This document shows positions 28,470 to 38,687 of a stretch of 64,000 bases of DNA, piece by piece. This DNA is from Bacteroidetes bacterium HGW-Bacteroidetes-1 (GTDB lineage Bacteria > Bacteroidota > Bacteroidia > Bacteroidales > F082), in contig PHDU01000004.1 in assembly GCA_002842755.1 (NCBI GenBank), forward strand, positions 56,839-120,838, given 5' to 3'. The notes under the pieces are model-generated. The model was not told where the DNA came from. It searched no databases and saw nothing but the letters and a program-made list of their open reading frames with translations. How positions within the stretch are numbered: the stretch's first letter is position 1; each line of letters opens with the position of its first letter. The position numbers and the translations under genes are program-made.

Positions 28470-30341
28470 TTAACGACCTAAGAATATGGCCAATACAGAA
28501 ACATCTGAAGGTGAAATTCCACTCATCCTAGATGCTTGACCTAGAGTTGTTGGTTTTATCTTTGAAAGCTTTTCGCGGGCCTCATAAGATAATGACTGCA
28601 AAGAATTGTAGTCAAAATCCTGCTTTAATTTAACTTCATCAAGGCGGGAAAGCTTGTCAGCAAGTTCCCTTTCCTTTTTAATATAGCCATCATATTTAAT
28701 TAAAATTTCTGCTGTTTCAGGAATTTCTCTATTCTCGTCGGCACTTAGATCAATAGGCATATCATCCGGAAGAAATTCAAGGATATCATATATTGAAATT
28801 TGCGGACGCAGTAAAATTGTCGAAAGTTTTTGTTTTTGAGTAATGGTGTTTGTGCCAGCCCTTTCCAAAATTCCATTCATTTTATCAGGTTCAACACTCG
28901 TTTTTTTGAGTATTTCAATCAGTACGCCCAACGTCTTCTCCTTTGAAAGATACCTATCAAGTCTATCTAAATTTGCTAACCCAATTTCATAAGAACGCTT
29001 TGTCAATCGGGCATCTGCATTATCCTGTCTTAGCAAAATTCGATATTCAGCTCTGCTTGTAAACATTCTGTATGGTTCATCCACTCCTTTTGTAATCAAA
29101 TCGTCTATGAGAACACCAATATATGCTTCTGCGCGACTCAAAATAAAAGGCTCAGATTCATTCACCTTCAAATGAGCATTTATTCCTGCCATTATCCCTT
29201 GAGCTGCAGCTTCTTCATATCCAGTAGTTCCGTTTATCTGACCGGCAAAATAAAGATGGTGGATCAGTTTGGTTTCAAGTGTATGTTGTAATTGTTCCGG
29301 TGGAAAATAATCGTATTCTATAGCATAGCCCGGGCGAAAAATTTTAGCTTTCTCAAAACCTATGATCTGGCGTAATGCCTTAACCTGAACAACATCGGGA
29401 AGAGACGAACTAAACCCATTCAGATAGTACTCGATTGTATTCCAACCTTCAGGTTCAACAAAAAGTTGATGGGCATCTTTGCCAGCAAATCGATCAATTT
29501 TATCTTCAATACTTGGGCAATATCGTGGCCCAACTCCCTCAATTCTTCCACTAAACATAGGGCTTAAATGAAAACCTGTTCTCAGGGTATCGTGAACTTT
29601 GAGGGACGTATAGGCCATCCAGCAACTTTTTTGAAAAGCCAGTTCCGGACGCTTTAGAAATGAGAATCCCTCCACTTTGTCATCTCCCTTTTGCTCAATC
29701 AATTTACTGAAGTCGATTGTTCTTCCATCAATACGCACAGGAGTTCCGGTTTTCATGCGACTTGACCTAAACCCAAGCTGAACCAATTGTTCTGTAATTC
29801 CTGTACTGGCTTTATCGCCCATTCGGCCACCACCAAATGATTTTTCTCCAATATGAATCACTCCATTTAAAAAAGTCCCATTTGTAAGAATAACTGAGCT
29901 GGATTGTATTTCCATTCCCATTCCGGTTCTTACACCAACAACACGATTGTCCTTAACAATAATACTAGTCACTGTATCTTGCCAAAAATCCAGATTTGGT
30001 GTACTCTCCAACATTCTTCTCCATTCAAGAGCAAACTGCATTCTGTCATTTTGAGCACGAGGACTCCACATGGCAGGACCTTTTGATTTATTCAGCATTC
30101 GAAACTGAATCATTGTTTTGTCGGTAACAATTCCAGAATACCCACCGAGCGCATCAATCTCACGAACAATTTGCCCTTTTGCAATTCCACCCATTGCAGG
30201 ATTGCATGACATTTGAGCGATCGTTTGAAGATTCATTGTAATGAGTAAAACTTTACTTCCCATATTTGCAGCAGCAGCAGCAGCCTCAGAGCCGGCATGC
30301 CCAGCACCAACAACAATTACATCGTATTTTTCAAATAGCAT
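28470..30341 (-). CDS. mnmG: tRNA uridine-5-carboxymethylaminomethyl synthesis enzyme MnmG (GidA)
   Basis: 623 residues, the normal length. With MnmE it installs the carboxymethylaminomethyl group on U34 of certain tRNAs, in the cytoplasm. The N-terminal FAD-binding motif is VIVVGAGHAGSEAA, followed by the family signatures MSCNPAMGGIAKGQIVREID and RMLNKSKGPAMWSPRAQ (part). The central GPRYCPSIEDKI and PGYAIEYDYF, FAGQINGTTGYEEAAAQG, and MFTSRAEYRILLRQDNAD motifs are all typical of MnmG. The C-terminal helical domain ends in LSKIKPTTLGQASRMSGISP, the usual MnmE/tRNA-binding end. The location between two parS sites fits the origin-proximal position of this gene in many bacteria. Confidence 0.97.
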   Translation of the reverse strand: MLFEKYDVIVVGAGHAGSEAAAAAANMGSKVLLITMNLQTIAQMSCNPAMGGIAKGQIVREIDALGGYSGIVTDKTMIQFRMLNKSKGPAMWSPRAQNDRMQFALEWRRMLESTPNLDFWQDTVTSIIVKDNRVVGVRTGMGMEIQSSSVILTNGTFLNGVIHIGEKSFGGGRMGDKASTGITEQLVQLGFRSSRMKTGTPVRIDGRTIDFSKLIEQKGDDKVEGFSFLKRPELAFQKSCWMAYTSLKVHDTLRTGFHLSPMFSGRIEGVGPRYCPSIEDKIDRFAGKDAHQLFVEPEGWNTIEYYLNGFSSSLPDVVQVKALRQIIGFEKAKIFRPGYAIEYDYFPPEQLQHTLETKLIHHLYFAGQINGTTGYEEAAAQGIMAGINAHLKVNESEPFILSRAEAYIGVLIDDLITKGVDEPYRMFTSRAEYRILLRQDNADARLTKRSYEIGLANLDRLDRYLSKEKTLGVLIEILKKTSVEPDKMNGILERAGTNTITQKQKLSTILLRPQISIYDILEFLPDDMPIDLSADENREIPETAEILIKYDGYIKKERELADKLSRLDEVKLKQDFDYNSLQSLSYEAREKLSKIKPTTLGQASRMSGISPSDVSVLAIFLGR

Positions 30342-30349
30342 AAGTAGAT

Positions 30350-30365
30350 TGTTTCACGTGAAACA
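30350..30365. other. parS site (ParB-binding), copy 2
   Basis: TGTTTCACGTGAAACA, identical to the copy at 28449-28464 and a perfect palindrome. It lies 8 bp upstream of the mnmG start codon, in the gap between ybeY and mnmG, where bound ParB might also affect mnmG expression. Confidence 0.93.
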
Positions 30366-30393
30366 GTAGTATAAGTGTTTGATTATAAGTGAT

Positions 30394-30810
30394 TCAAGTG
30401 CGCAAAGATAAACATATTTCTTCCTGATGACGCATTTGCATTTCATCAATCTCGGTTTTGTCCTTAAAACCAAGTAAATGTAAAATTCCATGAACCATTA
30501 CACGGTGTAGTTCATCTACTAAAGAGACATCATGTCTTGTTGCATTTTCATTTACCCGGTCCAGGCTAATATATATTTCTCCACTAATATATTCAGAGCT
30601 TTCAGAAAGATCAAAAGTAATGATATCCGTGTAAGTATCGTGACCTAAATATTGCAAATTCATCTTGTATAAATATTCATCACTGCAAAATAAAAAAAAG
30701 ACCTCTCCGGTCTTCATTCTATACTGTTTTAAAACAACCTCGAGCCAATCTATTACTTTCTCATCCAGGTTTATTGGTAATTCAATATCAATTGTCAAAA
30801 AATGTATCAT
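30394..30810 (-). CDS. ybeY: Endoribonuclease YbeY (rRNA maturation factor)
   Basis: 138 residues, near the usual size. The zinc-binding signature H-G-x-L-H-L-x-G-x(n)-H is seen as HGILHLLGFKDKTEIDEMQMRH, with three histidines, followed by the typical tail QEEICL. Upstream are NLQYLGHDTYTDIITFDLSE, the TDVLSFP-like strand, and ISGEIYISLDRV, both conserved in the family. YbeY acts in 16S rRNA 3-prime processing and ribosome quality control. Its start overlaps the end of the upstream 155-residue gene by 23 bp, so the two are probably translated from one message. Confidence 0.94.
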   Translation of the reverse strand: MIHFLTIDIELPINLDEKVIDWLEVVLKQYRMKTGEVFFLFCSDEYLYKMNLQYLGHDTYTDIITFDLSESSEYISGEIYISLDRVNENATRHDVSLVDELHRVMVHGILHLLGFKDKTEIDEMQMRHQEEICLSLRT

Positions 30811-31255
30811 GCTTTTGAATAATTGTTGAAGTAGTTTTATAATAAGCCCTCAATTGATTCATTCGATTCATGGATAGAGAATGATTAAAGCTTCTCGTTG
30901 CAAAATAGAATTGAACTGATTGTTCGCTATCATTATAAAATACTTTATCAGATAGTTTTTCGATTAAATTGTCAAACTGAATATCAGGATCCAATCTTAT
31001 ACTTAATAAATTGTCATACAATACTTTATCCAATGTCCAGATAAATTTATACGCATCATGGTCCGATTCAAATTCAATTCTGATGGGATATTCACCTTCC
31101 AACTTGCAAAGATTCAAGAAGACAAAATCTGACAATGCCATGATATTTCCATAATAGGTCTCCTGAAGCAGAAAACGAATCGATACATCTTCAACCAAAC
31201 CCTCTATATCTCTGATCTTCTGATGATTATTGTGTATTTCTATTGATTTTTTCAT
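30788..31255 (-). CDS. Small protein, probable degenerate RsbW-like (HATPase) family member
   Basis: 155 residues. At this position, between the DUF4175 gene and ybeY, many Bacteroidota have a small anti-sigma-type ATP-binding protein. The sequence here keeps the general shape (IRDIEGLVEDVSIRFLLQE, then YYGNIMALSDFVFLNL, then a FESDHDAYKFIWTLD strand) but lacks a recognisable N-box Asn, a DxGxG G1 box and a glycine-rich G2 box. I infer a non-catalytic remnant of that family; the comparison is from memory of typical gene order, not a search. It overlaps the DUF4175 gene end by 29 bp and ybeY by 23 bp, so the frame is held in a tightly packed operon. Confidence 0.7.
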   Translation of the reverse strand: MKKSIEIHNNHQKIRDIEGLVEDVSIRFLLQETYYGNIMALSDFVFLNLCKLEGEYPIRIEFESDHDAYKFIWTLDKVLYDNLLSIRLDPDIQFDNLIEKLSDKVFYNDSEQSVQFYFATRSFNHSLSMNRMNQLRAYYKTTSTIIQKHDTFFDN

Positions 31256-34200
31256 TGATAATTGTCACATTGGAACGAATAAAATACTGATTAACCTTTT
31301 GTTTGTAGAAAGGTTGAAAGTCAATAGGGTTAACCTTTAATGTTTCTCTCTGTCTTTCTAACAATTTTTTATACTCCATATTCTCCCGAAGGTTACCAAT
31401 ATTTTCACCTTTAAACTCATTTGATTCTCTTCGTTCTTCCTGCTCCCTTTCCTTTTGAGCTTTTTCTGATTCGAGCAATCGGATCACAATCTCATTTTGC
31501 ATTTCCAGTAACTCCTGATTCAATCGCTTATTAATCAACTCTTCTTCAAAGCTTTCCATTTGTTCCAAAACTTTATTCAGGCCACCATCACCCGTGGATC
31601 CTTCTGACTTTAAATCGTCAATCATATTCTTTAATTGCTGACGAATCGCTTCCTGTTGAGCAGCCATTCGTGCAATTTCTTCGCTCATACCTTTTCCCTG
31701 ACCCTGTCCTTTATTTTCACCCATTGCATCTTTTAATTGCTTTCCTAAAGATTCCTGAAGTTCGCGCATGTTTTGCAGTCCCTTTCCCGGATTCTTTCCT
31801 GGTTTGCCCTTTCCCTCTCCCTGACCCGGGCTTGGCATCCCCATACTTTCCTGCATGTTTTTTAATGCCTCTGACAGCATAAGCGCCAGATTGTTTAATC
31901 CCATCATTGCAAACTGCTGAGAACTTAAAGCATTTCCAGTAACACGGTCTTTCATTGAGGTTTGAGCTTCCACTACCCTGCTTTTTACGGCCTTAATTTC
32001 ATCAAAAACAAAATTCTCAATCATTGATTGTCGCTTACTAAGGGCTACCAGTGAGTCTTCAACAACCCGAAAAGACTCTGAAACAATGCTTTGATTTTTT
32101 ATGATTTCAACATATCCAGGATCATCTCTGCGAAGAGCGCTAAGTTTTTGCATCAATTCTTCCTGACTTAAAGAAATACGGAGAACATTTTCAAGAAGAA
32201 ATCTTAATGCGTTTGCATCTTCAGCCATTTGCTGCTCCATTCCCATCTGCATCATCATTTCAAGTTTATCACGCATCGATTTCATTTTCTCTGAAGCAGA
32301 CTTCTGATGCGCAGAAGATTCTTTACTTTTCTTATTATCCAATTGCTGTTGACCTTCCTCCATTTCCATATTTATAGCTTGTTCGTCCGTTTGTGTCTCT
32401 TCCAATTGTAAAGGAGATTCAAGCCATTCATTTTCCTTTTTTAAAGAATCCAGCTTGCTCATTTCTTCATCGAATTTCTGCTGTATGTCCTTTAGGGTGT
32501 CGCCTAATTCTTCTCTTTCCAGGTTTTTCTCAAGGGTGTTTTTTGCATTTTCTTCAAGCCGTTTTGACAAGTCCTCGAGTTTTGAAAGCAATTCATTCAT
32601 AGCCTTTTCCATTTGGAGTTGCTTTAATAAAGAGAGATTCCTGTCCAACATTTTCTCAATATCCTTGCTACTTGACTCCATCTTCTTTAACATTTCTGCA
32701 ATCTGGTCTTTATTCAGCTCTTCCATTAATTTTTGAAGCTCCTCCATCATTTTCTTAATATCCTCAGGGATAACTTCTTCCAACAGTTTGTCAATTTGCG
32801 CTTGTTTTTCAAGTAGTTTTTCATCCACTAATCTATTCTGCTTATTAAATTTATTCAGTGTTTCTCTTTCGCTTTTTAATTTTTCCAATTCGGTATCAAG
32901 TTGCTGCTGCTTTTCAACAAGTTTATTCAGATTCTGTCGATCACTCCAATCAATTTCTTTTTTAAGCATCAACTTTCTGGCAAAATCAGTAATCTCCTTT
33001 TGAATTTCTTTTGAGTCTTTCAAAGCAGCTTCCATGCGTTCATTCAGTCCATCTTCTTTCGATTTTGATAATGAATCGAGTAATTCCATAGAAGCGATTT
33101 GATAAAGAAAAACAGATGAGTATCTTACTTTAGGCCCTTTGATCCAATCGTTATCATAAATTGCAAATTGAACTGAAACACTTTCGCCTGGTAATGCTTC
33201 TGTACTATCAAGGTCTAAATAGTGAAAAAATTGTTGTCTTAAAACATCCTTGTCAATATTCAATGTATTAGATGCTTCCTTACGAACTGATTCAGATCCC
33301 TTCATTTTAATACTTAGTGTAACGCTAAGTTTACTAAACCCATAATCATCCCCAATTAATCCTGAAAAGTATTTCTTTTTACGCATCAATTCGTCTTCAA
33401 CCTGATTAATTTCAATCGTAGGATACTCATCAGCAACAACATCCAGGGTAATAATCAGTTCTTCGGAATGATTGGAATACCGATTCGTTGGCCGAAGTCG
33501 AATTTTGGCAGGCTTCGAAGCCGATATATTATAGGTCCAATAAGTTCCTTCACGAATCGCAGTTTGATCTATAGAATCTACGACAAGAAACAAACTGTCA
33601 GTATCTCTTGTATAAAATCTCCAAAGCACTTTGGATCCCTCAGGCACAGAAAAGTAGGCCTGATCCTTCAAAGTTTCATTTTCTCTTTTCGTATATGACG
33701 GGAATGAAATAAAAGCTTCATGGCTTAACAGAAGAGGTTTAGGAAAAACTTCCAAAAACAAGTTATTACTTAAATACTCCCCGCCTGAAATGCGAAAATC
33801 AACAGATTGACCAACCTTTTTAAACACATGACTAAACTCATTGTTGTTAAACTTGTTCATCTGAATTCTGGTTCCATTTGTCTCAAGGAAAAACAGCTCT
33901 GGAATTTCGCTTCCCGTAACCAAAATCTGAAAGAGAAAATCTTCATTTTGCAATACGTTCCATTCTGACTGAAGCATTTTCACCTCAAAAGACAGGGGTT
34001 TAGAAAATTGGGTGTTGTATAAAAGAATTCGTTGAGCAGGATTTTTAACAAACGCAGGAAATAATAGCAATAATAATACAATGATTGACAATGGTATAGC
34101 GCTGTATTTTAAATACTTAACACTATCTCTATTGCTAACGGCATTGATAAATGGGATAACTGAAAGTTTCTCTGTTTTCTGACGAATAGCTGCCAGTAAG

Positions 34201-34583
34201 AGCTCATTTTCCTTTTGATTTAAAACATAATCATCCGATAACTGTAATGTGTTTAATAACTTATCATTAACTTCAGGAAAATAATGACCAATCAGACGAG
34301 CAGCTTCCGGAACTGACATGGATTTTCTATAACCTATAAGTTTCCAGGCTGGAACAAGAACATAGTAAACCAGAACACTAACAAATAATAAAAGGAAGCT
34401 ATAAAAAAAAATCATCCTGCCCCATTGCGGTAAATAGGCAAAATATTCAATAAAGTTTAAAAAAAGAAAAACAGAAGAAACCAGAAGTATAGAAAGGATC
34501 AAACCTTTGAATAGCCTGTTTTTAAAGTATTTTCTAATAAAATCTTCTATGTTTTTTATCAGTTGTTGATCAGGTCTGTTCAT
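31227..34583 (-). CDS. DUF4175-type membrane-anchored coiled-coil protein
   Basis: 1118 residues. Two membrane segments near residues 22-48 and 57-80 and a third near 155-175 are followed by a strand-rich extracytoplasmic part (about 190-480). After that come long heptad-like, Glu/Lys/Gln-rich coiled coils (about 490-930), including a run of EKQQQLDTELEKLKSERETL-like repeats. A Gly/Pro/Lys linker (GMPSPGQGEGKGKPGKNPGK) and a further charged helical tail close the protein. The architecture and position upstream of ybeY/mnmG match the DUF4175 family common in Bacteroidota; its function is not established. A structural envelope role seems likely from the coiled coils. Confidence 0.85.
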   Translation of the reverse strand: MNRPDQQLIKNIEDFIRKYFKNRLFKGLILSILLVSSVFLFLNFIEYFAYLPQWGRMIFFYSFLLLFVSVLVYYVLVPAWKLIGYRKSMSVPEAARLIGHYFPEVNDKLLNTLQLSDDYVLNQKENELLLAAIRQKTEKLSVIPFINAVSNRDSVKYLKYSAIPLSIIVLLLLLFPAFVKNPAQRILLYNTQFSKPLSFEVKMLQSEWNVLQNEDFLFQILVTGSEIPELFFLETNGTRIQMNKFNNNEFSHVFKKVGQSVDFRISGGEYLSNNLFLEVFPKPLLLSHEAFISFPSYTKRENETLKDQAYFSVPEGSKVLWRFYTRDTDSLFLVVDSIDQTAIREGTYWTYNISASKPAKIRLRPTNRYSNHSEELIITLDVVADEYPTIEINQVEDELMRKKKYFSGLIGDDYGFSKLSVTLSIKMKGSESVRKEASNTLNIDKDVLRQQFFHYLDLDSTEALPGESVSVQFAIYDNDWIKGPKVRYSSVFLYQIASMELLDSLSKSKEDGLNERMEAALKDSKEIQKEITDFARKLMLKKEIDWSDRQNLNKLVEKQQQLDTELEKLKSERETLNKFNKQNRLVDEKLLEKQAQIDKLLEEVIPEDIKKMMEELQKLMEELNKDQIAEMLKKMESSSKDIEKMLDRNLSLLKQLQMEKAMNELLSKLEDLSKRLEENAKNTLEKNLEREELGDTLKDIQQKFDEEMSKLDSLKKENEWLESPLQLEETQTDEQAINMEMEEGQQQLDNKKSKESSAHQKSASEKMKSMRDKLEMMMQMGMEQQMAEDANALRFLLENVLRISLSQEELMQKLSALRRDDPGYVEIIKNQSIVSESFRVVEDSLVALSKRQSMIENFVFDEIKAVKSRVVEAQTSMKDRVTGNALSSQQFAMMGLNNLALMLSEALKNMQESMGMPSPGQGEGKGKPGKNPGKGLQNMRELQESLGKQLKDAMGENKGQGQGKGMSEEIARMAAQQEAIRQQLKNMIDDLKSEGSTGDGGLNKVLEQMESFEEELINKRLNQELLEMQNEIVIRLLESEKAQKEREQEERRESNEFKGENIGNLRENMEYKKLLERQRETLKVNPIDFQPFYKQKVNQYFIRSNVTIINEKINRNTQ

Positions 34584-34697
34584 TTGCTCTTTGAAAAATA
34601 ATATAAACTAAACGTTCTTAGCTGAATGATTGTTACTTTAGCGCACAAATATAACACAAGCCCCGCAAAGGTGTTCAAATTCAAAATTAACTTATCA

Positions 34698-36665
34698 ATG
34701 AAAAAAATTATTGTCCTCTTTCTTCTTCTTCCCTTTTTTGCAGTTTTTGGTCAGCAAAATGACACCCACATTCACGATCGTTTTTGTAGATATTACCCTG
34801 AACAAACTGATACTCCAAAGTTTGCATGGCGTAACGACTGGCAAAGTCCGTTAGTACACAACTACGATGTTACTTTCTATTTTTTGGATATTGAAGTTTC
34901 TAACACTACAATTAATGTAGGTGGGACCGTCCAAATTCATGCAAAAGTAGTTTCTCCTGTAATGGAAACATTTGCTTTTGAATTACTTTCCGTTATTAAT
35001 ATTCAATCCATTGTTGTGAATGGCATTACTTATTCAGGCTATACACGCGATGGGGATAATGTACTTGTACCAATAACAGCCTTGAATCAGGGTGATACTT
35101 TTATTGCCAGTATTACTTATTATGGCACACCTCCGACTGGAGGCTTTTTCTCTGGTGTTACGAATGCTTATTCCAACCAATGGCAAAAATCGGTCACATG
35201 GACTCTTTCAGAACCTTTTGCTGCCAAAAGTTGGCTTCCATGTAAGCAGGTACTCACCGACAAGGCAGATTCAGTTTGGGTTTTCCTTACAACGCCTGAA
35301 GGAACCATGGCGGGTTCTCAGGGTTTGCTGACCAACGTTTCCACCATGCCCAACAATAAACTGCGTTATGAATGGAAATCGAATTATCCTATTGCCTATT
35401 ATCTGATATCTTTCGCTGTTTCAGATTATCAGGAATATAACATTTATGCCAAACCGCTTGAGTTAGCTGGAGATTCTGTTCTGGTTCAAAATTTTGTTTA
35501 CAATCACCCTAACTACCTTAATACAAACCAAACAAGTATTGATGCAGTTGTTCCAATGATTGAGCTTTTTTCAGATTTATACCTTCTATATCCCTTTTGG
35601 GAAGAAAAATACGGACACTGCATTACACAACTGGGTGGAGGAATGGAACACCAAACCATGACGACTATGGGGGGATTTTCTTTTAACCTTATTGCCCATG
35701 AGTTAGGCCATATGTGGTTTGGTGATAATGTAACCTGCGCGACATGGAGTGATATCTGGATCAACGAAGGTTTTGCAACGTATAGCAATTATCTTGCTCA
35801 GGAAATGCTTAATGGATGGAGCTCGGGACAAACATTTATGATTGGCACACAGAATAATGTTATTTCACAGCCCGGAGGAAGTGTATATGTGCCTGAAGAT
35901 GAAGCAACACCAGAAAATGTTTGGCGAATTTTCAATGGAAGACTTTCCTACGATAAAGGTGCTGCCATCATTCATACACTCCGTCACGAAATCAACAATG
36001 ATGCTACTTTCTTTGCTTTGATGAATGCCTTTCAGGTTCAGTTTTCCGATAGCACTGCAACTGGTGAAGACTTCAGAATGGTTGCAGAAGCAATTGCCGG
36101 TATGGATTTTGAACAGTTTTTTGAACAATGGTATTATGGCGAAGGGTATCCAAAATACGATATTGAATGGTATATGGGAAATAATGATGTAATTTTAAAT
36201 GTTGCTCAGACACCCTCATCATCAACCCCTCTATTTAAAATGACGATGGATTACAAACTCAATTTCAGCGATAACACTAATACGATTGTACGTCTTTATC
36301 AGGATGCCAATCTCAATCAGTTTGTTATTCCTGTTGACAAACAAGTGGTTTCAATTCAGGTTGATCCCAACAACTGGACTTTAGAAAAAGTGAATAGCAA
36401 TGTTGTTTCCATGTCGGAAAAAGACAATCCAAACTATTTTAGTTTTGGGCCAAATCCGGTGAAGGAGTCTCTGAATATTTTTATGCTTAATGATCAAAAC
36501 GAAAGACGTATGATCCAAATAACAGACGTTTCGGGTAAAATGATCCAGCAAGAAATTTTTATTGGAAGCGACCATCAGCTGGATGTTTCCAAACTCTCAA
36601 AAGGGATCTATATTCTTACAATTTCTGACAACAATCAGCAATTTAGCAGAAAGTTGATAAAATAG
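34698..36665 (+). CDS. Secreted M1-family aminopeptidase with type IX sorting tail
   Basis: 655 residues from ATG 34698, where [20 protein letters not shown] is a clear signal peptide; the in-frame upstream ATG is less likely. It is a gluzincin of the M1 family: [13 protein letters not shown] replaces the usual GAMEN exopeptidase motif. The zinc site is [20 protein letters not shown] (part) with the third ligand in NEGFATY, exactly 18 residues after HELGH. The last 80 residues are a Por secretion tail ([21 protein letters not shown]-like [23 protein letters not shown] end), so export through the type IX system is expected. It starts 114 bp from the divergent DUF4175 gene. Confidence 0.92.
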   Translation: MKKIIVLFLLLPFFAVFGQQNDTHIHDRFCRYYPEQTDTPKFAWRNDWQSPLVHNYDVTFYFLDIEVSNTTINVGGTVQIHAKVVSPVMETFAFELLSVINIQSIVVNGITYSGYTRDGDNVLVPITALNQGDTFIASITYYGTPPTGGFFSGVTNAYSNQWQKSVTWTLSEPFAAKSWLPCKQVLTDKADSVWVFLTTPEGTMAGSQGLLTNVSTMPNNKLRYEWKSNYPIAYYLISFAVSDYQEYNIYAKPLELAGDSVLVQNFVYNHPNYLNTNQTSIDAVVPMIELFSDLYLLYPFWEEKYGHCITQLGGGMEHQTMTTMGGFSFNLIAHELGHMWFGDNVTCATWSDIWINEGFATYSNYLAQEMLNGWSSGQTFMIGTQNNVISQPGGSVYVPEDEATPENVWRIFNGRLSYDKGAAIIHTLRHEINNDATFFALMNAFQVQFSDSTATGEDFRMVAEAIAGMDFEQFFEQWYYGEGYPKYDIEWYMGNNDVILNVAQTPSSSTPLFKMTMDYKLNFSDNTNTIVRLYQDANLNQFVIPVDKQVVSIQVDPNNWTLEKVNSNVVSMSEKDNPNYFSFGPNPVKESLNIFMLNDQNERRMIQITDVSGKMIQQEIFIGSDHQLDVSKLSKGIYILTISDNNQQFSRKLIK

Positions 36666-36688
36666 AACAGCTTTATACGCAATGTTTT

Positions 36689-36721
36689 AAACCTGACAGC
36701 ACCTTTGGAGTTGTCAGGTTT
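36689..36721 (+). terminator. Intrinsic terminator after the M1 peptidase gene
   Basis: AAACCTGACA pairs perfectly with TGTCAGGTTT across a 13-base loop, and TATGTTTTT follows. The hairpin lies 24 bp after the peptidase stop codon. Its right arm overlaps the likely -33 region of the gltX promoter. Confidence 0.8.
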
Positions 36722-36739
36722 ATGTTTTTGATACCTTTG
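36711..36739 (+). promoter_or_regulatory. Candidate gltX promoter
   Basis: TACCTTTG at 36732-36739 matches the Bacteroidota -7 element, with TTG at 36711-36713 18 bp upstream. It would give a start near 36746, about 12 bases before the gltX ATG. The upstream half is inside the terminator hairpin of the preceding gene. Confidence 0.6.
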
Positions 36740-36757
36740 CACCACAATTTAAAAAAA

Positions 36758-38278
36758 ATGATTGACCCTAATGTTCGCGTACGTTTCGCTCCCAGTCCAA
36801 CAGGACCTTTACACATTGGTGGCGTTAGAACCGCCCTTTACAACTACTTGTTTGCTAAAAAACATGGTGGAAAACTGATCCTGCGTGTTGAAGATACCGA
36901 CCAAACCCGTTTTGTTCCAGGCGCAGAATCGTATATTATTGAATCACTCGCATGGTGCGGAATCGAATTTGATGAAAGCATCACTGTTGGTGGGCCTCAT
37001 GCACCATACAGACAAAGTGAGCGTAAAGATCTCTATCAGCAATACTGCATTCAGCTTATTGATTCAGGACACGCATATTATGCTTTTGATACCCCTGAAG
37101 AACTGGAAGAGTTGCGTAAAAATGCTGAGAAGATCAAGAAAACGTTTACTTACAATACTGAAAGCCGCAAAAATCTCTACAACAGTCTTACCCTTTCAGA
37201 GGAAGAAGTGAAACGGCTGATTAATAGTAATGTACCCTATGTGGTTCGCTTTCTGATTCCTGAAAATACTGAAATTGCCATGGACGACATCATCCGCGGA
37301 AGGGTCGTAGTTAAATCAGAAACATTAGATGATAAAGTACTCTTTAAATCTGATGGTATGCCAACTTACCATTTGGCTAACATTGTTGATGACCACTTGA
37401 TGGAAATCAGCCATGTGATTCGCGGAGAAGAATGGCTGCCTTCACTTCCTTTACATATTCTTTTATATCAGGCTTTTGGCTGGAATTTACCTCAGTTTGC
37501 TCACCTGCCTCTTTTACTAAAGCCTGACGGTAATGGCAAACTCAGCAAACGTGATGGCGACCGTCTCGGGTTTCCTGTTTTTCCATTACAATGGTTTGAC
37601 TCCAAATGTGGCGAAATATCTTCAGGATATCGTGAATCTGGTTATTTTCCGGATGCTTTCGTTAATATGCTTGCACTACTCGGCTGGAACCCTGGAACAG
37701 AACAGGAAATTTTCAGCATTGACGAACTTGTTCAGGCTTTTTCTTTGGAGAGAGTGGGAAAAGCCGGTTCAAAATTCGACCCTGAAAAGACAAAATGGTT
37801 CAATCATCAGTATCTTATCAAAAAAACAGATCAGGAATTGGCAGTAGAGTATCAACCATTTTTGAAAGAAAAAGGGGTTGAAGTCAACATCAAACTTTTG
37901 AAGAAAATTATTGGTTTGGTGAAAGAGCGTGTAAATTTTGTGAAAGAGTTATGGGAAGAGACCTATTTCTTTTTTCACTCACCTGAAGCCTATGATGAAG
38001 TTGTTATTAAGAAACGCTGGAAACCAGATTCTCCGGAGCAAATGACATCGTTGGCCGAAATGCTTAAATCGGTTGATGATTTTTCAACAGAAAACATAGA
38101 TGTTGCAATTAGTGTCTGGCTCGAAAAAAACCAGTTTGGTATGGGTGCCATCATGAATGCCTTGCGTTTATTGCTGGTTGGGGCTTCAAAAGGCCCTCAT
38201 TTGACAGATATTATGGCTATTATTGGAAAAGAAGAAACGCTTCATCGAATTCACAAAGGAGTTCAGACAATAAAATAA
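36758..38278 (+). CDS. gltX: Glutamate--tRNA ligase
   Basis: 506 residues from ATG 36758, chosen because the conserved N-terminus [17 protein letters not shown] begins five residues later and the promoter lies inside the longer frame. This cytoplasmic class I synthetase charges tRNA-Glu. The HIGH motif is HIGG, and the KMSKS motif is KLSKRDG. Other family landmarks are RVEDTDQTR, the GPYRQSER-like [12 protein letters not shown] and [15 protein letters not shown]. The C-terminal anticodon-binding region includes [10 protein letters not shown]. Length and motifs fit the Bacteroidota enzymes. It is followed by folB after 57 bp. Confidence 0.97.
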   Translation: MIDPNVRVRFAPSPTGPLHIGGVRTALYNYLFAKKHGGKLILRVEDTDQTRFVPGAESYIIESLAWCGIEFDESITVGGPHAPYRQSERKDLYQQYCIQLIDSGHAYYAFDTPEELEELRKNAEKIKKTFTYNTESRKNLYNSLTLSEEEVKRLINSNVPYVVRFLIPENTEIAMDDIIRGRVVVKSETLDDKVLFKSDGMPTYHLANIVDDHLMEISHVIRGEEWLPSLPLHILLYQAFGWNLPQFAHLPLLLKPDGNGKLSKRDGDRLGFPVFPLQWFDSKCGEISSGYRESGYFPDAFVNMLALLGWNPGTEQEIFSIDELVQAFSLERVGKAGSKFDPEKTKWFNHQYLIKKTDQELAVEYQPFLKEKGVEVNIKLLKKIIGLVKERVNFVKELWEETYFFFHSPEAYDEVVIKKRWKPDSPEQMTSLAEMLKSVDDFSTENIDVAISVWLEKNQFGMGAIMNALRLLLVGASKGPHLTDIMAIIGKEETLHRIHKGVQTIK

Positions 38279-38335
38279 ACATTACTTTTTTCAGTTCAAA
38301 CTTAAATATAGAGTCAATAAAATAATGAATGTCCT

Positions 38336-38686
38336 ATGTCTGTCATCTCAATAGAAGGAATGGAGTTCTACGCGTATCATGGCTGCTTTGCAGAAGAACA
38401 GTTAATTGGTACCTGGTTTGTAGTCGACCTTTTTGTAACAACAGATACAATCAAAGCTGAGCAAAACGACAATCTTTTTGAAACGATCAACTATCTTGAA
38501 GTATATCAAATCGTTAAGAAAGAGATGGAGATTAACTCAAAACTTTTGGAGCATGTTGGAAGGCGTATTATTAATGCGGTTCTAAAAAAATATCCGGTTA
38601 TCAGCCATGTAAAAGTGAAAGTACGTAAGATGAATCCCCCTTTAGGTGGTAAAATGGATTTTGTAAGTCTAACAATTGAAACCTGA
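38336..38686 (+). CDS. folB: Dihydroneopterin aldolase
   Basis: 116 residues, the family size. The N-terminal strand IEGMEFYAYHGCFAEEQ matches the FolB signature (the FYAYHG segment with the catalytic region), and NYLEVYQIVKKEM corresponds to the helix with the pterin-binding residues. The C-terminal KVKVRKMNPPLGGKMDFVSLTIE matches the conserved K-P-x-x-x-P...V end. It converts 7,8-dihydroneopterin to 6-hydroxymethyl-dihydropterin in folate synthesis, in the cytoplasm. The next gene starts immediately after its stop. Confidence 0.93.
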   Translation: MSVISIEGMEFYAYHGCFAEEQLIGTWFVVDLFVTTDTIKAEQNDNLFETINYLEVYQIVKKEMEINSKLLEHVGRRIINAVLKKYPVISHVKVKVRKMNPPLGGKMDFVSLTIET

Positions 38687-38687
38687 A

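Noticed and set aside
31670..33003. Several open frames on the plus strand opposite the DUF4175 gene
   Set aside because: They are Phe/Ser-rich shadows of Glu/Lys-rich coiled-coil codons, a common artefact.
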